A DNA stretch of 64,000 nt from Rhodonellum sp041748555 (GCA_041748555.1 JBGTDA010000209.1:14260-78259), one strand, 5' to 3'; shown: positions 18,483 to 28,479, counted from the stretch's first letter. Program-made: numbers and translations. The notes: generated from the letters alone by a model not told the origin.

Positions 18483-19409
18483 ATGAAAAAATTACTTACC
18501 CTGTTCTTGTTGACTTTCTTTAATTGTCAGGACTTTTCACAAACCCAGAAAGTTTGGCTGGATTCGGATACGGGAAATGAAATGGACGATCTGTATGCGA
18601 TCGTAAGATTATTAAAAGAACCAAATGTGGAAGTGGTAGGATTGAGTTCGGCACATTTCAACAATCCTGATCTATTGGTTTTTGAGAAGTGGAACGCTTA
18701 CGATGCCAAAGAACTCAACACCATGGAGGAAAGCCAGCGACTGAATGAGCTGATTTTGGAAACTATGGGACTTTCAAAAATTCCTCATCCAAAAGGCGCT
18801 GACCGTCAGATCGGGAGAGCTTGGGGAGGACAGGAACCAAGGGACTCCCCTGCTGCCCAAGCAATCATCAAAATCGCAAAATCATTGCCCGAAGGAGAAA
18901 AACTGGATATCCTTACTTTGGGTGCAATGACAAATATTGCATCTGCCATTTTAATTGACCCTGATATCCTACCTAAAATCCGGGTTTTTGCTCTAGGAGC
19001 CAGATACAATCAGACTTCGCGAGCCTGGGGAAAAAATGAGTTCAATATTCGCAATGACCTCAATGCCTTTGATTATTTATTGGATCTGAAGGACCTTGAT
19101 TTTACAGTGATGCCACTTGAAACTGCTTTGCCTCTCAAATATGACAGGGAAGACACCTATGAAAAAACCGATGACAATGTTCCTATAGAAAAAATATTGG
19201 CAGATCGTTGGAGAGAACAGAATCCGCAGGATAAAACTCGGGTGATGTGGGATTTGGCTTTGGTACAGGCATACTTACTTCCCCGACACTCAGAAATGCT
19301 ACTGGTCAATTCACCACCTGAAAATAAATCCTTTACGGTTCGGATTTTCTCAAAAATCGATAAAGAAGCACTGGTAGATGATTTTTGGGAAGTATTGAAA
19401 AGAAAATAG
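18483..19409 (+). CDS. Secreted inosine-uridine-type nucleoside hydrolase
   Basis: A protein of about 308 residues with an export signal (MKKLLTLFLLTFF, then NCQDFSQ; the cysteine might be lipidated). The Ca2+-binding aspartate cluster DSDTGNEMDD near the mature N-terminus is the hallmark of the IU-nucleoside hydrolase superfamily, which cleaves ribonucleosides into base and ribose. LTLGAMTNIASAI matches the family core. The ATG at 18483 is preferred over an upstream TTG because it begins the signal peptide and follows a -7 box. An adenine deaminase further on could process a released base, but that link is only inference. Confidence 0.85.
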   Translation: MKKLLTLFLLTFFNCQDFSQTQKVWLDSDTGNEMDDLYAIVRLLKEPNVEVVGLSSAHFNNPDLLVFEKWNAYDAKELNTMEESQRLNELILETMGLSKIPHPKGADRQIGRAWGGQEPRDSPAAQAIIKIAKSLPEGEKLDILTLGAMTNIASAILIDPDILPKIRVFALGARYNQTSRAWGKNEFNIRNDLNAFDYLLDLKDLDFTVMPLETALPLKYDREDTYEKTDDNVPIEKILADRWREQNPQDKTRVMWDLALVQAYLLPRHSEMLLVNSPPENKSFTVRIFSKIDKEALVDDFWEVLKRK

Positions 19410-19511
19410 AAGCCAAAGATTTCGCAGATAGAAATTAAGAAAAAGCGCAAAGGCAGCTAATTTATTTTACAGGATATTGAGTATAAGAGCTAATATTTAA
19501 AACTTATCTCC

Positions 19512-20573
19512 TTATTCAAGTCTAGCCTTCCAAAACGCTACTTTTTCCCTATTCCAGGTATAGCATAAGACCAAACTTCCCTTTCCATAAATCAAAGAAG
19601 GATAGGAAAATTCATTTTTTCCTGATCCTTGTTCCACCACCTCTTTCACCGGCCAAGTCCTTCCATTATCAAGTGAAACCGCAATTTGCATCGGATACCT
19701 TGGCCCCCAGTTTTTTGCGACAGGATTATAGGCCAGTGCCACGGTATCTCCTTTTATATGTGCAACATCAATCCCGCTGTTATTATTGGGTAAATCCGTC
19801 AATTCCACAGGAGTCCAGGTTTTCCCGAAGTCAAAGGAATCACTCCTGCCAATCTTCCCTGCTGATGTCCGTAGCAACATATGAACATGCCCTTCTTTTG
19901 ATTCCCAAAGAGCAGGTTGAATCACACCCTCTTTAACCACGGCACTTCGATCCAACTGAAGCGTATCGGTAGCCATCCATGTATTTCCGCCATCTTCGGA
20001 GCGATCCACAAAGGCATTCCAAACCCGGTTCTTTTCAATGGATGCAGGTGCCAACCAAGTCCCGTCGCTAAGTACCAAAATATGGTTTCTTACAGGACCA
20101 CGACCTCCTTGATTGCCTTCCACAAGTTCTTTGGGTTTTGACCAGGTATCTCCTTTGTCCTCAGAATATTGCACCCAAGTTTCCCAATCATCAATCTCCT
20201 TCCCCACTTTGAAATAAAGGTGTAGTCTTCCATCCGGGGCATTGAACAGCACTGGATTCCAGTGGGGATCCTCACGGATTTTTGCCACCATCTTAGGTTC
20301 TGACCAATTTCCGGGGCCACCTTTGGAAAACCAGATTCCCACATCATCATTTTTTTCATGTGAACCGGCAAACCAGGAAACACCATATTCCCCATTCCCT
20401 ATACTTTCCAATGTGGAAGCGTGGCATTGAGCAAAAGGCTTATCCTCTCCGAAAATAAATTCATGATTTTCTACCTGAAGATCCATTTTTGGGAAATTTG
20501 GATTCTGTGAAACAGCGGGTCCGATACTGCTAAAGGAAATAAAAATAGCAGTCATAATAATGACATTCTTCAT
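19512..20573 (-). CDS. Secreted BNR/sialidase-fold exo-glycosidase-like protein
   Basis: A 353-residue protein with a signal peptide (cleavage probably after AVSQ). Asp-box motifs S-x-D-x-G-x-T-W recur as SEDKGDTW, SEDGGNTW, SFDFGKTW and SLDNGRTW, giving a six-bladed sialidase propeller. HASTLESIGNGEYGVSWFAG and RGPVRNHILVLSDGTWLAP match the family of BNR-repeat proteins often annotated exo-alpha-sialidase; many act on other sugars. The true substrate is unknown. It is convergent with the nucleoside hydrolase gene and has no sugar-utilisation neighbours. Confidence 0.75.
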   Translation of the reverse strand: MKNVIIMTAIFISFSSIGPAVSQNPNFPKMDLQVENHEFIFGEDKPFAQCHASTLESIGNGEYGVSWFAGSHEKNDDVGIWFSKGGPGNWSEPKMVAKIREDPHWNPVLFNAPDGRLHLYFKVGKEIDDWETWVQYSEDKGDTWSKPKELVEGNQGGRGPVRNHILVLSDGTWLAPASIEKNRVWNAFVDRSEDGGNTWMATDTLQLDRSAVVKEGVIQPALWESKEGHVHMLLRTSAGKIGRSDSFDFGKTWTPVELTDLPNNNSGIDVAHIKGDTVALAYNPVAKNWGPRYPMQIAVSLDNGRTWPVKEVVEQGSGKNEFSYPSLIYGKGSLVLCYTWNREKVAFWKARLE

Positions 20574-20928
20574 GATACGATTTTAATTGGATGCTTGAAG
20601 ATACCATTTTTTTCAATTTTGTGCCTTGAAAGATAGAGAGCAGTCAATATTTGGCTAAACCCCGATTCCATTATAAAACTTCCTTGACCATCCAGCTAAA
20701 GAAGAAGGAAAACCAAAATCCTGAAAACCTGATTTCCTATTCAAATATCCAATTATCACCAATTTAATTTTCCTCAACTTCAGTTGTTAGTTAAGGTTAA
20801 AAATTCACATTCTTCGGCTTTACCCGGATAACTTTTTTCAAAAAATAAATTGGGACAATTTCCGCCACTCTCTTGGTTCCTCAGAGAGATAAATCTTAAT
20901 TTACCATCCCCAAAAAAAACGAGTCTTT
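20574..20928. other. Divergent intergenic region, sialidase-like gene and dnaE
   Basis: About 355 nt, AT-rich. It must contain promoters for both genes. On the minus strand TATCTTTC near 20625-20632 resembles a -7 box for the sialidase-like gene. No repeat, RNA or coding remnant is visible. Confidence 0.4.
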
Positions 20929-23900
20929 ATGTACCTGATTTTTGATACCGAAACAACCGGATTACCCAGAAATTACAATGCCCCCATCACTGATCTTGAC
21001 AACTGGCCTCGGCTTGTGCAACTGGCTTGGCAGCTGCATGATGGAAAGGGTAAGCTAATATCAAACAACAATTTTATCATAAAGCCTGAAGGTTTTACGA
21101 TTCCCTATAATGCCGAAAAAGTCCACGGGATTTCTACTTCAAGAGCTTTAAAAGAAGGCCATGACTTAGTCAAAGTGCTCGAATCTTTTCACCTCGATGT
21201 AGCAAAAACAAAATATCTTGTAGGTCATAACATTGAATTTGACATCAATGTAGTCGGTTCGGAATTTTTAAGGAAAGAAATCCGGATGCAGCTGCTGGAT
21301 TTGCAGGCTTTGGATACCAAAGATATATCCACAGAATTTTGTGGTCTTCCCGGTGGAAGAAACGGGAAATTCAAGTGGCCAACCCTGACCGAATTATATA
21401 ACAAACTTTTTGGAGTTGGTTTTCAGGATGCGCATGATGCGGCCTATGATGTGGATGCTACGGCAAAATGTTTCTTCGGGCTGATTTCACAGAAAGTTCT
21501 GGCACCCGAAAAAGGAATCAACCCGCAGGATGTGGTTTATGAAGCTCCAAACTTGGAGGTGGCGAATTTTGCAGCAGCCAAAGACGAGCAGAAAGTTGCC
21601 GCAAAAGAAGTGCTCAAAGCGGCCGGTACGGCCGACATATCCGACCTGAAATCGGTTCCCTTTTCACATCTCCATGTCCATACTCAGTATTCCATTCTCC
21701 AAGCCACCTCCGAAATCCCGGCGCTGATCCAGCAGGCAAAAAGCATGAACATGCCCGCCATTGCCATGACAGATCATGGTAACATGATGGGCGCGTTTCA
21801 TTTTGTGCGGGAAGCTTTGGCCAAAGAAATCAAACCGATTGTCGGCTGTGAATTCAACATCTGCCGTGACCGTGCCAACAAATCCCAAAAAGATGACGGA
21901 TATCAAACCGTACTTCTGGCCAAAAACAAAGCGGGATATCACAACTTGGCCAAGCTTTCTTCCTATGCCAATATTCAGGGATTCTATTACCTTCCGAGAA
22001 TTGACCGGGAAGTGCTCATTCAATATAAAGGGGACCTGATCGCGACCACTGGAGGTCTTTGGGGGGAAATTCCTTTCCTTATTCTCAATGTGGGGGAAAC
22101 CCAAGCTGAGGAAGCTTTTGTCTGGTGGAAGGAACAGTTCGGAGAAGATTTTTATATTGAACTCAACAGGCATGGAATTCCCGAAGAGGAAAAAGTCAAT
22201 GAAGTTTTGTTGGGATTCGCCCAAAAGTATAATGTAAAATATTTCGCAGCCAACAACACCTATTACAACCATAAAGCGGATGCCAATGCCCACGACATTC
22301 TACTTTGTGTGAAAGATGGTGAGTTGGTTGAAAAACCAAAAAAATACATCGGGAAGCGGGGAAGGGAATTCCGCTACGGATTTCCCAACGATGAATTTTA
22401 CCTCAAATCACAGGAGGAGATGAAAAAACTTTTTGCTGATCTGCCTGAGGCGATTTCCTGTACCGATGAAATCGTCAACAAGATTGAATCCTACAAACTG
22501 GCGCGGGAAGTTTTGCTACCCAAATTTGACATTCCTGCCGAATTTATCGATCCATTGGATGCAGAAGATGGTGGCAAAAGAGGAGAAAATGCTTATCTCA
22601 AATACCTAACCTATGAAGGTGCAAAAAAAAGATATCCGGATCTGACCCAAGAAATTCAGGAAAGACTTGATTTTGAACTGGCAACGATTGAGAGAACCGG
22701 ATATCCGGGGTACTTTTTGATTGTACAGGATTTTACAAGAGCTGCACGGGAAATGGGAGTTTCGGTTGGCCCCGGAAGGGGTTCCGCTGCAGGTTCAGCA
22801 GTTGCTTACTGTGTCTGGATTACCAATGTGGACCCCATCAAGTATGATCTCCTTTTTGAGAGATTCCTGAATCCGGATAGGGTTTCGCTTCCCGATATTG
22901 ATATTGATTTTGATGATGAGGGCAGGCAAAAGGTAATCGATTATGTGATCCAAAAATACGGTTCCAATCAGGTCGCCCAAATCATCACCTACGGCACGAT
23001 GGCCGCCAAATCCGCCATCCGAGATACAGCGAGGGTTTTGAATCTGCCTCTGGTGGAAGCTGACAGATTATCCAAACTGGTACCGGATATAAAACTCAAA
23101 GCGCTTTTTGATATCGGGAAAGATCGGGCCAAATTGGTCGATAAACTGAAGAACAATTCTGATAATATTGCGAAAGCAGATGAGCTGATCAGGATTTCCA
23201 AATCAAACGACAGTTTGTCCAGAACAATCAATCAGGCCACTGTTTTGGAAGGGTCCGTTAGAAACACCGGTATCCATGCTTGCGGCGTAATCATCACCCC
23301 CGACGACATCACGAATTTTGTGCCTGTGGCGCTGGCCAAAGATTCGGATATGGTCTGCACCCAGTTCGACAACTCCGTTGTTGAAAGTGCAGGTTTGCTG
23401 AAGATGGACTTTCTGGGTCTTAAAACCTTGACTTTGATCAAGGATGCAGTCAAGATCGTTAAAGAGCGCCATGGGATTATTCTTGATCCTGATGAATTTC
23501 CGATAGAGGATTCCAAAACCTACGAACTTTTTCAAAGAGGGGAAACCGTCGGGATTTTTCAATATGAATCCCCCGGTATGCAGAAACACATGCGGGATCT
23601 GAAACCAACGGTTTTTGCGGATTTGATTGCGATGAATGCACTTTATCGTCCGGGACCGATAGAATATATTCCCAGCTTTATTGCAAGGAAGCATGGCTCG
23701 GAAGCCATTGCCTATGATCTGGAGGATATGAAAGAGTTCCTTGAGGAAACTTACGGAATCACTGTCTATCAGGAACAGGTGATGCTTCTTTCCCAAAAGT
23801 TGGCAGGATTTACCAAAGGTGAGGCCGATGTGTTGAGGAAGGCCATGGGCAAAAAGCAGAAGGACGTCTTGGATAAGATGAAACCAAAATTTGTAGAACA

Positions 23901-25215
23901 GGCAGCTGCCAAAGGACACGATGCCAAAAAACTGGAAAAAATCTGGAAGGACTGGGAGGCCTTTGCTTCTTATGCTTTCAACAAATCCCACTCCACCTGC
24001 TACGCCTGGATCGCTTACCAGACTGCTTATCTCAAAGCCCATTATCCAGCAGAATATATGGCTTCGGTGCTGAGCAACAACATGAACGATATCACCCAAG
24101 TGACATTTTTTATGGAGGAATGCAAGCGGATGGGATTGGCTGTGTTGGGACCTGATGTGAATGAATCCAGAAGTGATTTTACAGTGAACAAGGAGGGTCA
24201 GATCCGTTTTGGATTGGAAGCCATCAAAGGTGCAGGTGGTGGTGCTGTGCAGTCCATTATTGAGGAACGGGAAAGTAAAGGCATATATCAAAACATTTTT
24301 GATTTTACCAAAAGGGTCAATTCGAGGGCTGTGAATAAGAAAACATTGGAGGCTCTGGCCATGGCCGGCGGATTTGATTGTTTTCCACAACACCACAGAA
24401 GACAATATCTGGAAGCTCCGGAGGGAGAAGGCTCTTTATTGGAAAAGGCTGTTAAATACGCTGTAAAAGTCCAGCAGGAAGCCGACAGCTCTCAGGTAAG
24501 TTTATTCGGCGGGAGATCAGGGATGGAAGTGCCGCTCCCGACCATTCTCCATATGGAGCCCTTCAGTCAGCTGCAACAGTTGAACATCGAAAAAGAAGTG
24601 GTGGGACTCTATATTTCCGGTCATCCTTTGGATCAGTTCAGGATAGAGATCGATTCCTTTACCAATACGCCTTTGCCGGAGCTGGCAAATGTTGAAGCCC
24701 TTCGCTCAAGGGGTGAAATCCGGACCGCAGGGATGGTGACTTCCTTTGCACACCGAACAACTAAAACGGGAAAACCATTTGGCACATTGACCATGGAAGA
24801 TTATCATGGCGCACACACCTTTTTTATCTTTGGGGAAGATTATATCAGGTTCAAGGAGCACTTTATGACCGGCTGGTATTTATATATTACCGGCGCGGTG
24901 CATCCCAACAGATGGAAGGAAAATGAATTCGAGTTCAAGTTTAATACCATCATGCTACTCAATGAAGTCCGGGGCAAAATGATCAAGGGACTCCGGATCA
25001 ATATCGATCTGGATGACCTGACTTTGGACCTGATGGAAAAACTGGAGGCCATCACCCAAAAGTATAAAGGCGATGCAAAGCTTTATATCAATGTCGTCGA
25101 CAGCAAGGAAAACATCACCCTAGACCTGATGTCTGCCCGATACAGCGTGGATCCTTCCAATGCCATGATCAAAGATCTGGATCAGTTGCCGGAGGTGATT
25201 TATTCAATTATCTAA
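20929..25215 (+). CDS. dnaE: DNA polymerase III alpha subunit with N-terminal 3'-5' exonuclease
   Basis: Replicative polymerase, 1428 residues. Residues 1-180 form a DnaQ-like proofreading domain: FDTETTGLP (catalytic D-x-E), NIEFD near 102 and HDAAYDVD near 169. From about 245 comes the PHP domain (HLHVHTQYS, TDHGN), then the polymerase core with GPGRGSAAGS near 615 and the catalytic PDIDIDFDD near 655, helix-hairpin-helix, and an OB fold near 1260 (IRTAGMVTSFAHRT). Having exonuclease and polymerase in one chain replaces a separate epsilon subunit; to my knowledge it is normal in Cytophagales. A second, diverged copy of its last 250 bp lies at 28556-28805. Confidence 0.96.
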   Translation: MYLIFDTETTGLPRNYNAPITDLDNWPRLVQLAWQLHDGKGKLISNNNFIIKPEGFTIPYNAEKVHGISTSRALKEGHDLVKVLESFHLDVAKTKYLVGHNIEFDINVVGSEFLRKEIRMQLLDLQALDTKDISTEFCGLPGGRNGKFKWPTLTELYNKLFGVGFQDAHDAAYDVDATAKCFFGLISQKVLAPEKGINPQDVVYEAPNLEVANFAAAKDEQKVAAKEVLKAAGTADISDLKSVPFSHLHVHTQYSILQATSEIPALIQQAKSMNMPAIAMTDHGNMMGAFHFVREALAKEIKPIVGCEFNICRDRANKSQKDDGYQTVLLAKNKAGYHNLAKLSSYANIQGFYYLPRIDREVLIQYKGDLIATTGGLWGEIPFLILNVGETQAEEAFVWWKEQFGEDFYIELNRHGIPEEEKVNEVLLGFAQKYNVKYFAANNTYYNHKADANAHDILLCVKDGELVEKPKKYIGKRGREFRYGFPNDEFYLKSQEEMKKLFADLPEAISCTDEIVNKIESYKLAREVLLPKFDIPAEFIDPLDAEDGGKRGENAYLKYLTYEGAKKRYPDLTQEIQERLDFELATIERTGYPGYFLIVQDFTRAAREMGVSVGPGRGSAAGSAVAYCVWITNVDPIKYDLLFERFLNPDRVSLPDIDIDFDDEGRQKVIDYVIQKYGSNQVAQIITYGTMAAKSAIRDTARVLNLPLVEADRLSKLVPDIKLKALFDIGKDRAKLVDKLKNNSDNIAKADELIRISKSNDSLSRTINQATVLEGSVRNTGIHACGVIITPDDITNFVPVALAKDSDMVCTQFDNSVVESAGLLKMDFLGLKTLTLIKDAVKIVKERHGIILDPDEFPIEDSKTYELFQRGETVGIFQYESPGMQKHMRDLKPTVFADLIAMNALYRPGPIEYIPSFIARKHGSEAIAYDLEDMKEFLEETYGITVYQEQVMLLSQKLAGFTKGEADVLRKAMGKKQKDVLDKMKPKFVEQAAAKGHDAKKLEKIWKDWEAFASYAFNKSHSTCYAWIAYQTAYLKAHYPAEYMASVLSNNMNDITQVTFFMEECKRMGLAVLGPDVNESRSDFTVNKEGQIRFGLEAIKGAGGGAVQSIIEERESKGIYQNIFDFTKRVNSRAVNKKTLEALAMAGGFDCFPQHHRRQYLEAPEGEGSLLEKAVKYAVKVQQEADSSQVSLFGGRSGMEVPLPTILHMEPFSQLQQLNIEKEVVGLYISGHPLDQFRIEIDSFTNTPLPELANVEALRSRGEIRTAGMVTSFAHRTTKTGKPFGTLTMEDYHGAHTFFIFGEDYIRFKEHFMTGWYLYITGAVHPNRWKENEFEFKFNTIMLLNEVRGKMIKGLRINIDLDDLTLDLMEKLEAITQKYKGDAKLYINVVDSKENITLDLMSARYSVDPSNAMIKDLDQLPEVIYSII

Positions 25216-25233
25216 TCGGGAAAATGTTGTGCT

Positions 25234-25989
25234 TTAAAATCCGAATTCAAATCCCAATATCAATGCATAATAGGAACCTTTGAAACGATGAACGGAATTA
25301 TACCTTTCTTCACGATAAGACAGCTCCTTATAATTTCTGACATAATAATCATCTCCCAAAGCATATCCATACATTCCTGAAATCAAGATTCTATGTTTGC
25401 CAACATTTTTATAAAGTGCTATTTCGGGTCGGACATGGAAAATAATATTATTTTTGGACCCATGGGTCTGTAAAGAATGAAGGTATAAGTAATGTATATT
25501 GATTACTGATGAGTTGGGAACAGATACCCCATGAAGTTGAAAGATTTCCCCTTTTTCACTTATGAAATTTCTGTGCTTTCGTTCTTGTGGGTTACCGGTA
25601 AATCCCAATACCAACTTAGGGAGAAAGCCGAACCTAGAATTACTGATTTGTAAATCATAATCGATTCCGGCAAAAAAATGAGGTTGCTTACCCGGTAATT
25701 TTCCTCCCGTGTCAGCATTCATAAATCTACCGGAGGGTATCAGACTGTTTATTCCACCACCCGCCAAAGCGCCCAAATTTTCGGATAATCGGTAACGGAG
25801 GTAAACCGAAATGTTAGCACCTCCGTTACCTTTGGCATTAAATCCCATTAGGGGCATTGAGGTTGGTAATGTCTCTCCAATGACTACAGAACGCCCTCCT
25901 TGGATACCTAAACCAAATCTTTCCTGAGCGTTTGCGGTAAAAAAAACAGTTGATTGCATCCAAAATAAAACAACAACTAATTTTACCAT
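25234..25989 (-). CDS. Predicted outer-membrane beta-barrel protein, unknown function
   Basis: A 251-residue protein with an N-terminal signal peptide (cleavage probably after ANAQ). The mature part shows alternating amphipathic strands rich in glycine and aromatics (FGLGIQGGRSVV, ISVYLRYRLSENLG) and ends in YYALILGFEFGF; a terminal phenylalanine is the usual outer-membrane barrel targeting signal. No specific family recognised. It begins 2 nt after the stop of the upstream lipoprotein, so the two are co-translated and may form an envelope complex. Both lie between dnaE and its duplicated 3' end, so they were probably gained together. Confidence 0.6.
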   Translation of the reverse strand: MVKLVVVLFWMQSTVFFTANAQERFGLGIQGGRSVVIGETLPTSMPLMGFNAKGNGGANISVYLRYRLSENLGALAGGGINSLIPSGRFMNADTGGKLPGKQPHFFAGIDYDLQISNSRFGFLPKLVLGFTGNPQERKHRNFISEKGEIFQLHGVSVPNSSVINIHYLYLHSLQTHGSKNNIIFHVRPEIALYKNVGKHRILISGMYGYALGDDYYVRNYKELSYREERYNSVHRFKGSYYALILGFEFGF

Positions 25990-25991
25990 TT

Positions 25992-27077
25992 CTAATTCCT
26001 CAAAATAGGTTGTAGCCTAAACTCATAGCCTGAAGTGGTGATAGCGACATCACCTCCAAGCCTACCCCTGAATATTCCATAAAGGTTGATCACATCTAGT
26101 CTCCTTGCCGCTTCCCAATGGACTTTTTGAACCTTGTCTCTATTTGCAGGTTGTGGCCAACAACCCTGACAAGAATCCCAACAGTTATAAAGATTTACCG
26201 TGCTCCTATTTTTTGGTTTAAAACTACCCCAATAAAACACTGACATATTTGAGTCTGGTTCTGGAGTCCAGTTATTGGTTTGCATATAAAGCCTTGAATC
26301 GTGGGATAGTTCAGTCTTTAATCTAAAATAAATCCCAGCTGGCTGATAAACGTGTAGCGCTGTAGCCCTATACTCTCTTAAAAATGTTGATGAAACCCAG
26401 GTCAGAGTAAATTCAACTTTTTTGTCCGGCTCAAGGACATCGTCTCTATTTGAAGGTATTAGGGGTATCCCAGTCCCCGGAGGAATATTTCCCGGGCAAT
26501 TTTGAATCCTGAAATTTTCATAGGTTGAATATTTTTTTTCAACACCTTCCACTGATGAATCATAGGCTAAATCAAGTTCAGATAAAATATCTGTTTCGAA
26601 TGTAAATTTCCTTATATTTTTATGTTCAAAATTCTTTGAAATCATTTGATTTTTCAGACTACTATTGTTGGTAACCCCTACTAATTCCCTTTCAAAATCT
26701 AATGAAAACAAATAATCTCCAATAATCACCATTCCATCCTTATCCAAAATACCAAGAAGTGGGGTATCCTGAAAACCTTCAAGATTATCCAATAACTCTT
26801 CTGAAACACGTAAATCAGTTCCCTTGGCCTGTTTGTACTCTTCCAATATTTTTTGATAAGACAAAAATTCTGGTAAGCTGAGGTCATCAGATTTTTCTAA
26901 AAGTCCTTCATAAACTTCATTACTTGCAAATTTAAGAGTCCCATCTTTTAATTCTATCGGTTTGGAATCAATAACTAATTCAGTTAAATCATCTAAATCT
27001 TCTTGGCATCCAATTACCCCCATAATTGCTACGATTGCCAAAAATGCGTTTTTTACATTGTGAACATTTTTTTTCAT
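25992..27077 (-). CDS. Predicted lipoprotein, unknown function
   Basis: A 361-residue protein. The N-terminus has a basic start, a hydrophobic stretch and VIGCQED, a good lipobox followed by acidic residues, the usual pattern for surface-exposed lipoproteins in Bacteroidota. The rest has an N-terminal acidic half with leucine-rich helices and a C-terminal half with a cysteine group (NCWDSCQGCWP) and many aromatic residues. I do not recognise a family. The downstream barrel protein is 2 nt away. Base composition is more AT-rich than dnaE, in keeping with acquired DNA. Confidence 0.6.
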   Translation of the reverse strand: MKKNVHNVKNAFLAIVAIMGVIGCQEDLDDLTELVIDSKPIELKDGTLKFASNEVYEGLLEKSDDLSLPEFLSYQKILEEYKQAKGTDLRVSEELLDNLEGFQDTPLLGILDKDGMVIIGDYLFSLDFERELVGVTNNSSLKNQMISKNFEHKNIRKFTFETDILSELDLAYDSSVEGVEKKYSTYENFRIQNCPGNIPPGTGIPLIPSNRDDVLEPDKKVEFTLTWVSSTFLREYRATALHVYQPAGIYFRLKTELSHDSRLYMQTNNWTPEPDSNMSVFYWGSFKPKNRSTVNLYNCWDSCQGCWPQPANRDKVQKVHWEAARRLDVINLYGIFRGRLGGDVAITTSGYEFRLQPILRN

Positions 27078-27155
27078 AACGGTAAAATTTTGGTTTTCTG
27101 TTGTGACTTTTGAACTAAAAATATTCTTATAAACGAACTAAATTATAATGATATA

Positions 27156-27181
27156 AAAAATACCCTGTACAGGGTATTTTT
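27156..27181. terminator. Perfect 26-nt palindrome, probable bidirectional terminator
   Basis: AAAAATACCCTGT and its exact complement ACAGGGTATTTTT join with no spacer. It has an A-run on one side and a T-run on the other, so it can stop transcription in both directions. It lies between the end of the ATPase gene and the start of the lipoprotein gene. An operator is the alternative reading. Confidence 0.6.
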
Positions 27182-27188
27182 CATTGAA

Positions 27189-27228
27189 TAACAGAAAGTT
27201 AAGACAGGGTTTATTAAACTTTCTGTTA
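27189..27228. repeat. 12-bp perfect inverted repeat
   Basis: TAACAGAAAGTT (27189-27200) and AACTTTCTGTTA (27217-27228) are exact complements around a 16-nt loop, just after the ATPase stop. It lacks a U-run, so it is either an extra stem stabilising the transcript end or a recombination remnant. Confidence 0.45.
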
Positions 27229-27250
27229 GCTGGCTTGGCCAGATTGGGTT

Positions 27251-28456
27251 TTATTGGATCTCCCGGTAAAAGTCCAAGAGATTCAATTGCCTGATCCCTT
27301 GGTAGTTTCCTCCTGTTAAGGGGTCATTGAGAGTAATCACATGCTTCGGGTAATTATCCAGGATTTTAAGGAGATTGCCAAACTCTCTTTCTTCCGTTGA
27401 TTTATCTGAAATGGTCAGGGCAACTTGAATATAAATTTTTTCACCATTTCTACCTCCTACAAAATCAATTTCCTTATCCTCTATCTTCCCTACAAATACT
27501 TGCCAGCCCATTCTTCTTAAATGCATATAAACTGCATTTTCCAAAAGTTTATGTAAATCCCTTTTTTGATTAAAGCCTAAAATAGCGTTTCTTAATCCCA
27601 AATCTTCAAAATAATATTTTTCCCCAATTTCAAATATCTTAAGTCCTCCTATTTCCGACCTGACAACTTTATAAATAATAAATGAGTTTGTTAAAGCTTT
27701 CAGATAACTGACGATTATTGGAACTGAAAGATTTATCTTTTGGGATTTTAAGTACTTGTGAATATTGTTTGCAGATAGAAGACTACCCACATTGTCGCAG
27801 AGGAAAGTAACCAAATTCTCTAAAAAAGGGACATTTCTGATATTTTCCCTAGCTACCACGTCTTTGAGAAGAATAGTGGCATAAACATTATTTAAGTACT
27901 CGAAAGGAATATCTTCCTTTAGTCCAAGGTGATGGAGAAATGGCATTCCCCCATATTTCAAATACAAGGTGAGAGATTCGAAGTTTTCTTCCAATCCATG
28001 AAAATTCAGGAATTCATCAAATCCAAGACTATGTATTTCAAAAGCCACATAACGTCCCGAAAGTTGACTTGCAAGTTCACCTGAGAGAATGTGGGCATTG
28101 CTTCCTGTGATATAAATATCACAATTGGTATTTAACAAAAAACTTCTTATAGATTTCTGAAATTCTTGGATCTCTTGAATTTCATCTATAAAAATATAAT
28201 TCATCGAATCATTTTTCAGTTGGGCATTGAGATAATCGGTTAAGTCTTTATGGTCTTGAATATCCGCAAATACCTCAAGTTCCTTATTAATGTAAATGAT
28301 TTTTCCGTAAGGGTTCAGTTCTTTCAACTTGTCCATCAATTCATACATGACGTAACTTTTCCCCACCCTTCTTTGCCCCGTTAAAACCTTTATTACAGGT
28401 TTATTCACAAATGGCATAATTTGGACTAAGTACTTTTTTCTAGATATATATTTCAT
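27251..28456 (-). CDS. AAA-type ATPase with C-terminal DUF4143 domain
   Basis: A 401-residue protein of the large family of archaeal/bacterial ATPases seen as isolated, horizontally moving genes. Walker A is GQRRVGKSYVMYEL near residue 28, and Walker B is YIFIDEIQEIQ near residue 87. The C-terminal DUF4143 part contains a nuclease-like fold segment EDKEIDFVGGRNGEKIYIQV. The function of these proteins is not established. A palindromic site overlaps its promoter region (28462-28479). It sits at the right end of the DNA block inserted after dnaE. Confidence 0.85.
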   Translation of the reverse strand: MKYISRKKYLVQIMPFVNKPVIKVLTGQRRVGKSYVMYELMDKLKELNPYGKIIYINKELEVFADIQDHKDLTDYLNAQLKNDSMNYIFIDEIQEIQEFQKSIRSFLLNTNCDIYITGSNAHILSGELASQLSGRYVAFEIHSLGFDEFLNFHGLEENFESLTLYLKYGGMPFLHHLGLKEDIPFEYLNNVYATILLKDVVARENIRNVPFLENLVTFLCDNVGSLLSANNIHKYLKSQKINLSVPIIVSYLKALTNSFIIYKVVRSEIGGLKIFEIGEKYYFEDLGLRNAILGFNQKRDLHKLLENAVYMHLRRMGWQVFVGKIEDKEIDFVGGRNGEKIYIQVALTISDKSTEEREFGNLLKILDNYPKHVITLNDPLTGGNYQGIRQLNLLDFYREIQ

Positions 28457-28461
28457 CTTTC

Positions 28462-28479
28462 TATAAAGTATACTTTATA
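28462..28479. promoter_or_regulatory. Operator-like palindrome before the ATPase gene
   Basis: TATAAAGTA followed by its complement TACTTTATA gives a perfect 18-bp palindrome ending 6 nt upstream of the ATPase ATG. The half TACTTTATAA occurs again at 28511-28520. A protein binding both would control the ATPase; autoregulation is only a guess. Confidence 0.45.

Noticed and set aside
20929..21480. Exonuclease-polymerase fusion as a novelty
   Set aside because: As far as I know DnaE with an N-terminal DEDDh exonuclease is normal in Cytophagales.
23203..24405. 400-codon open frame antisense to dnaE
   Set aside because: It is entirely inside the polymerase gene on the opposite strand, has no recognisable domain and its composition follows from dnaE codon bias.
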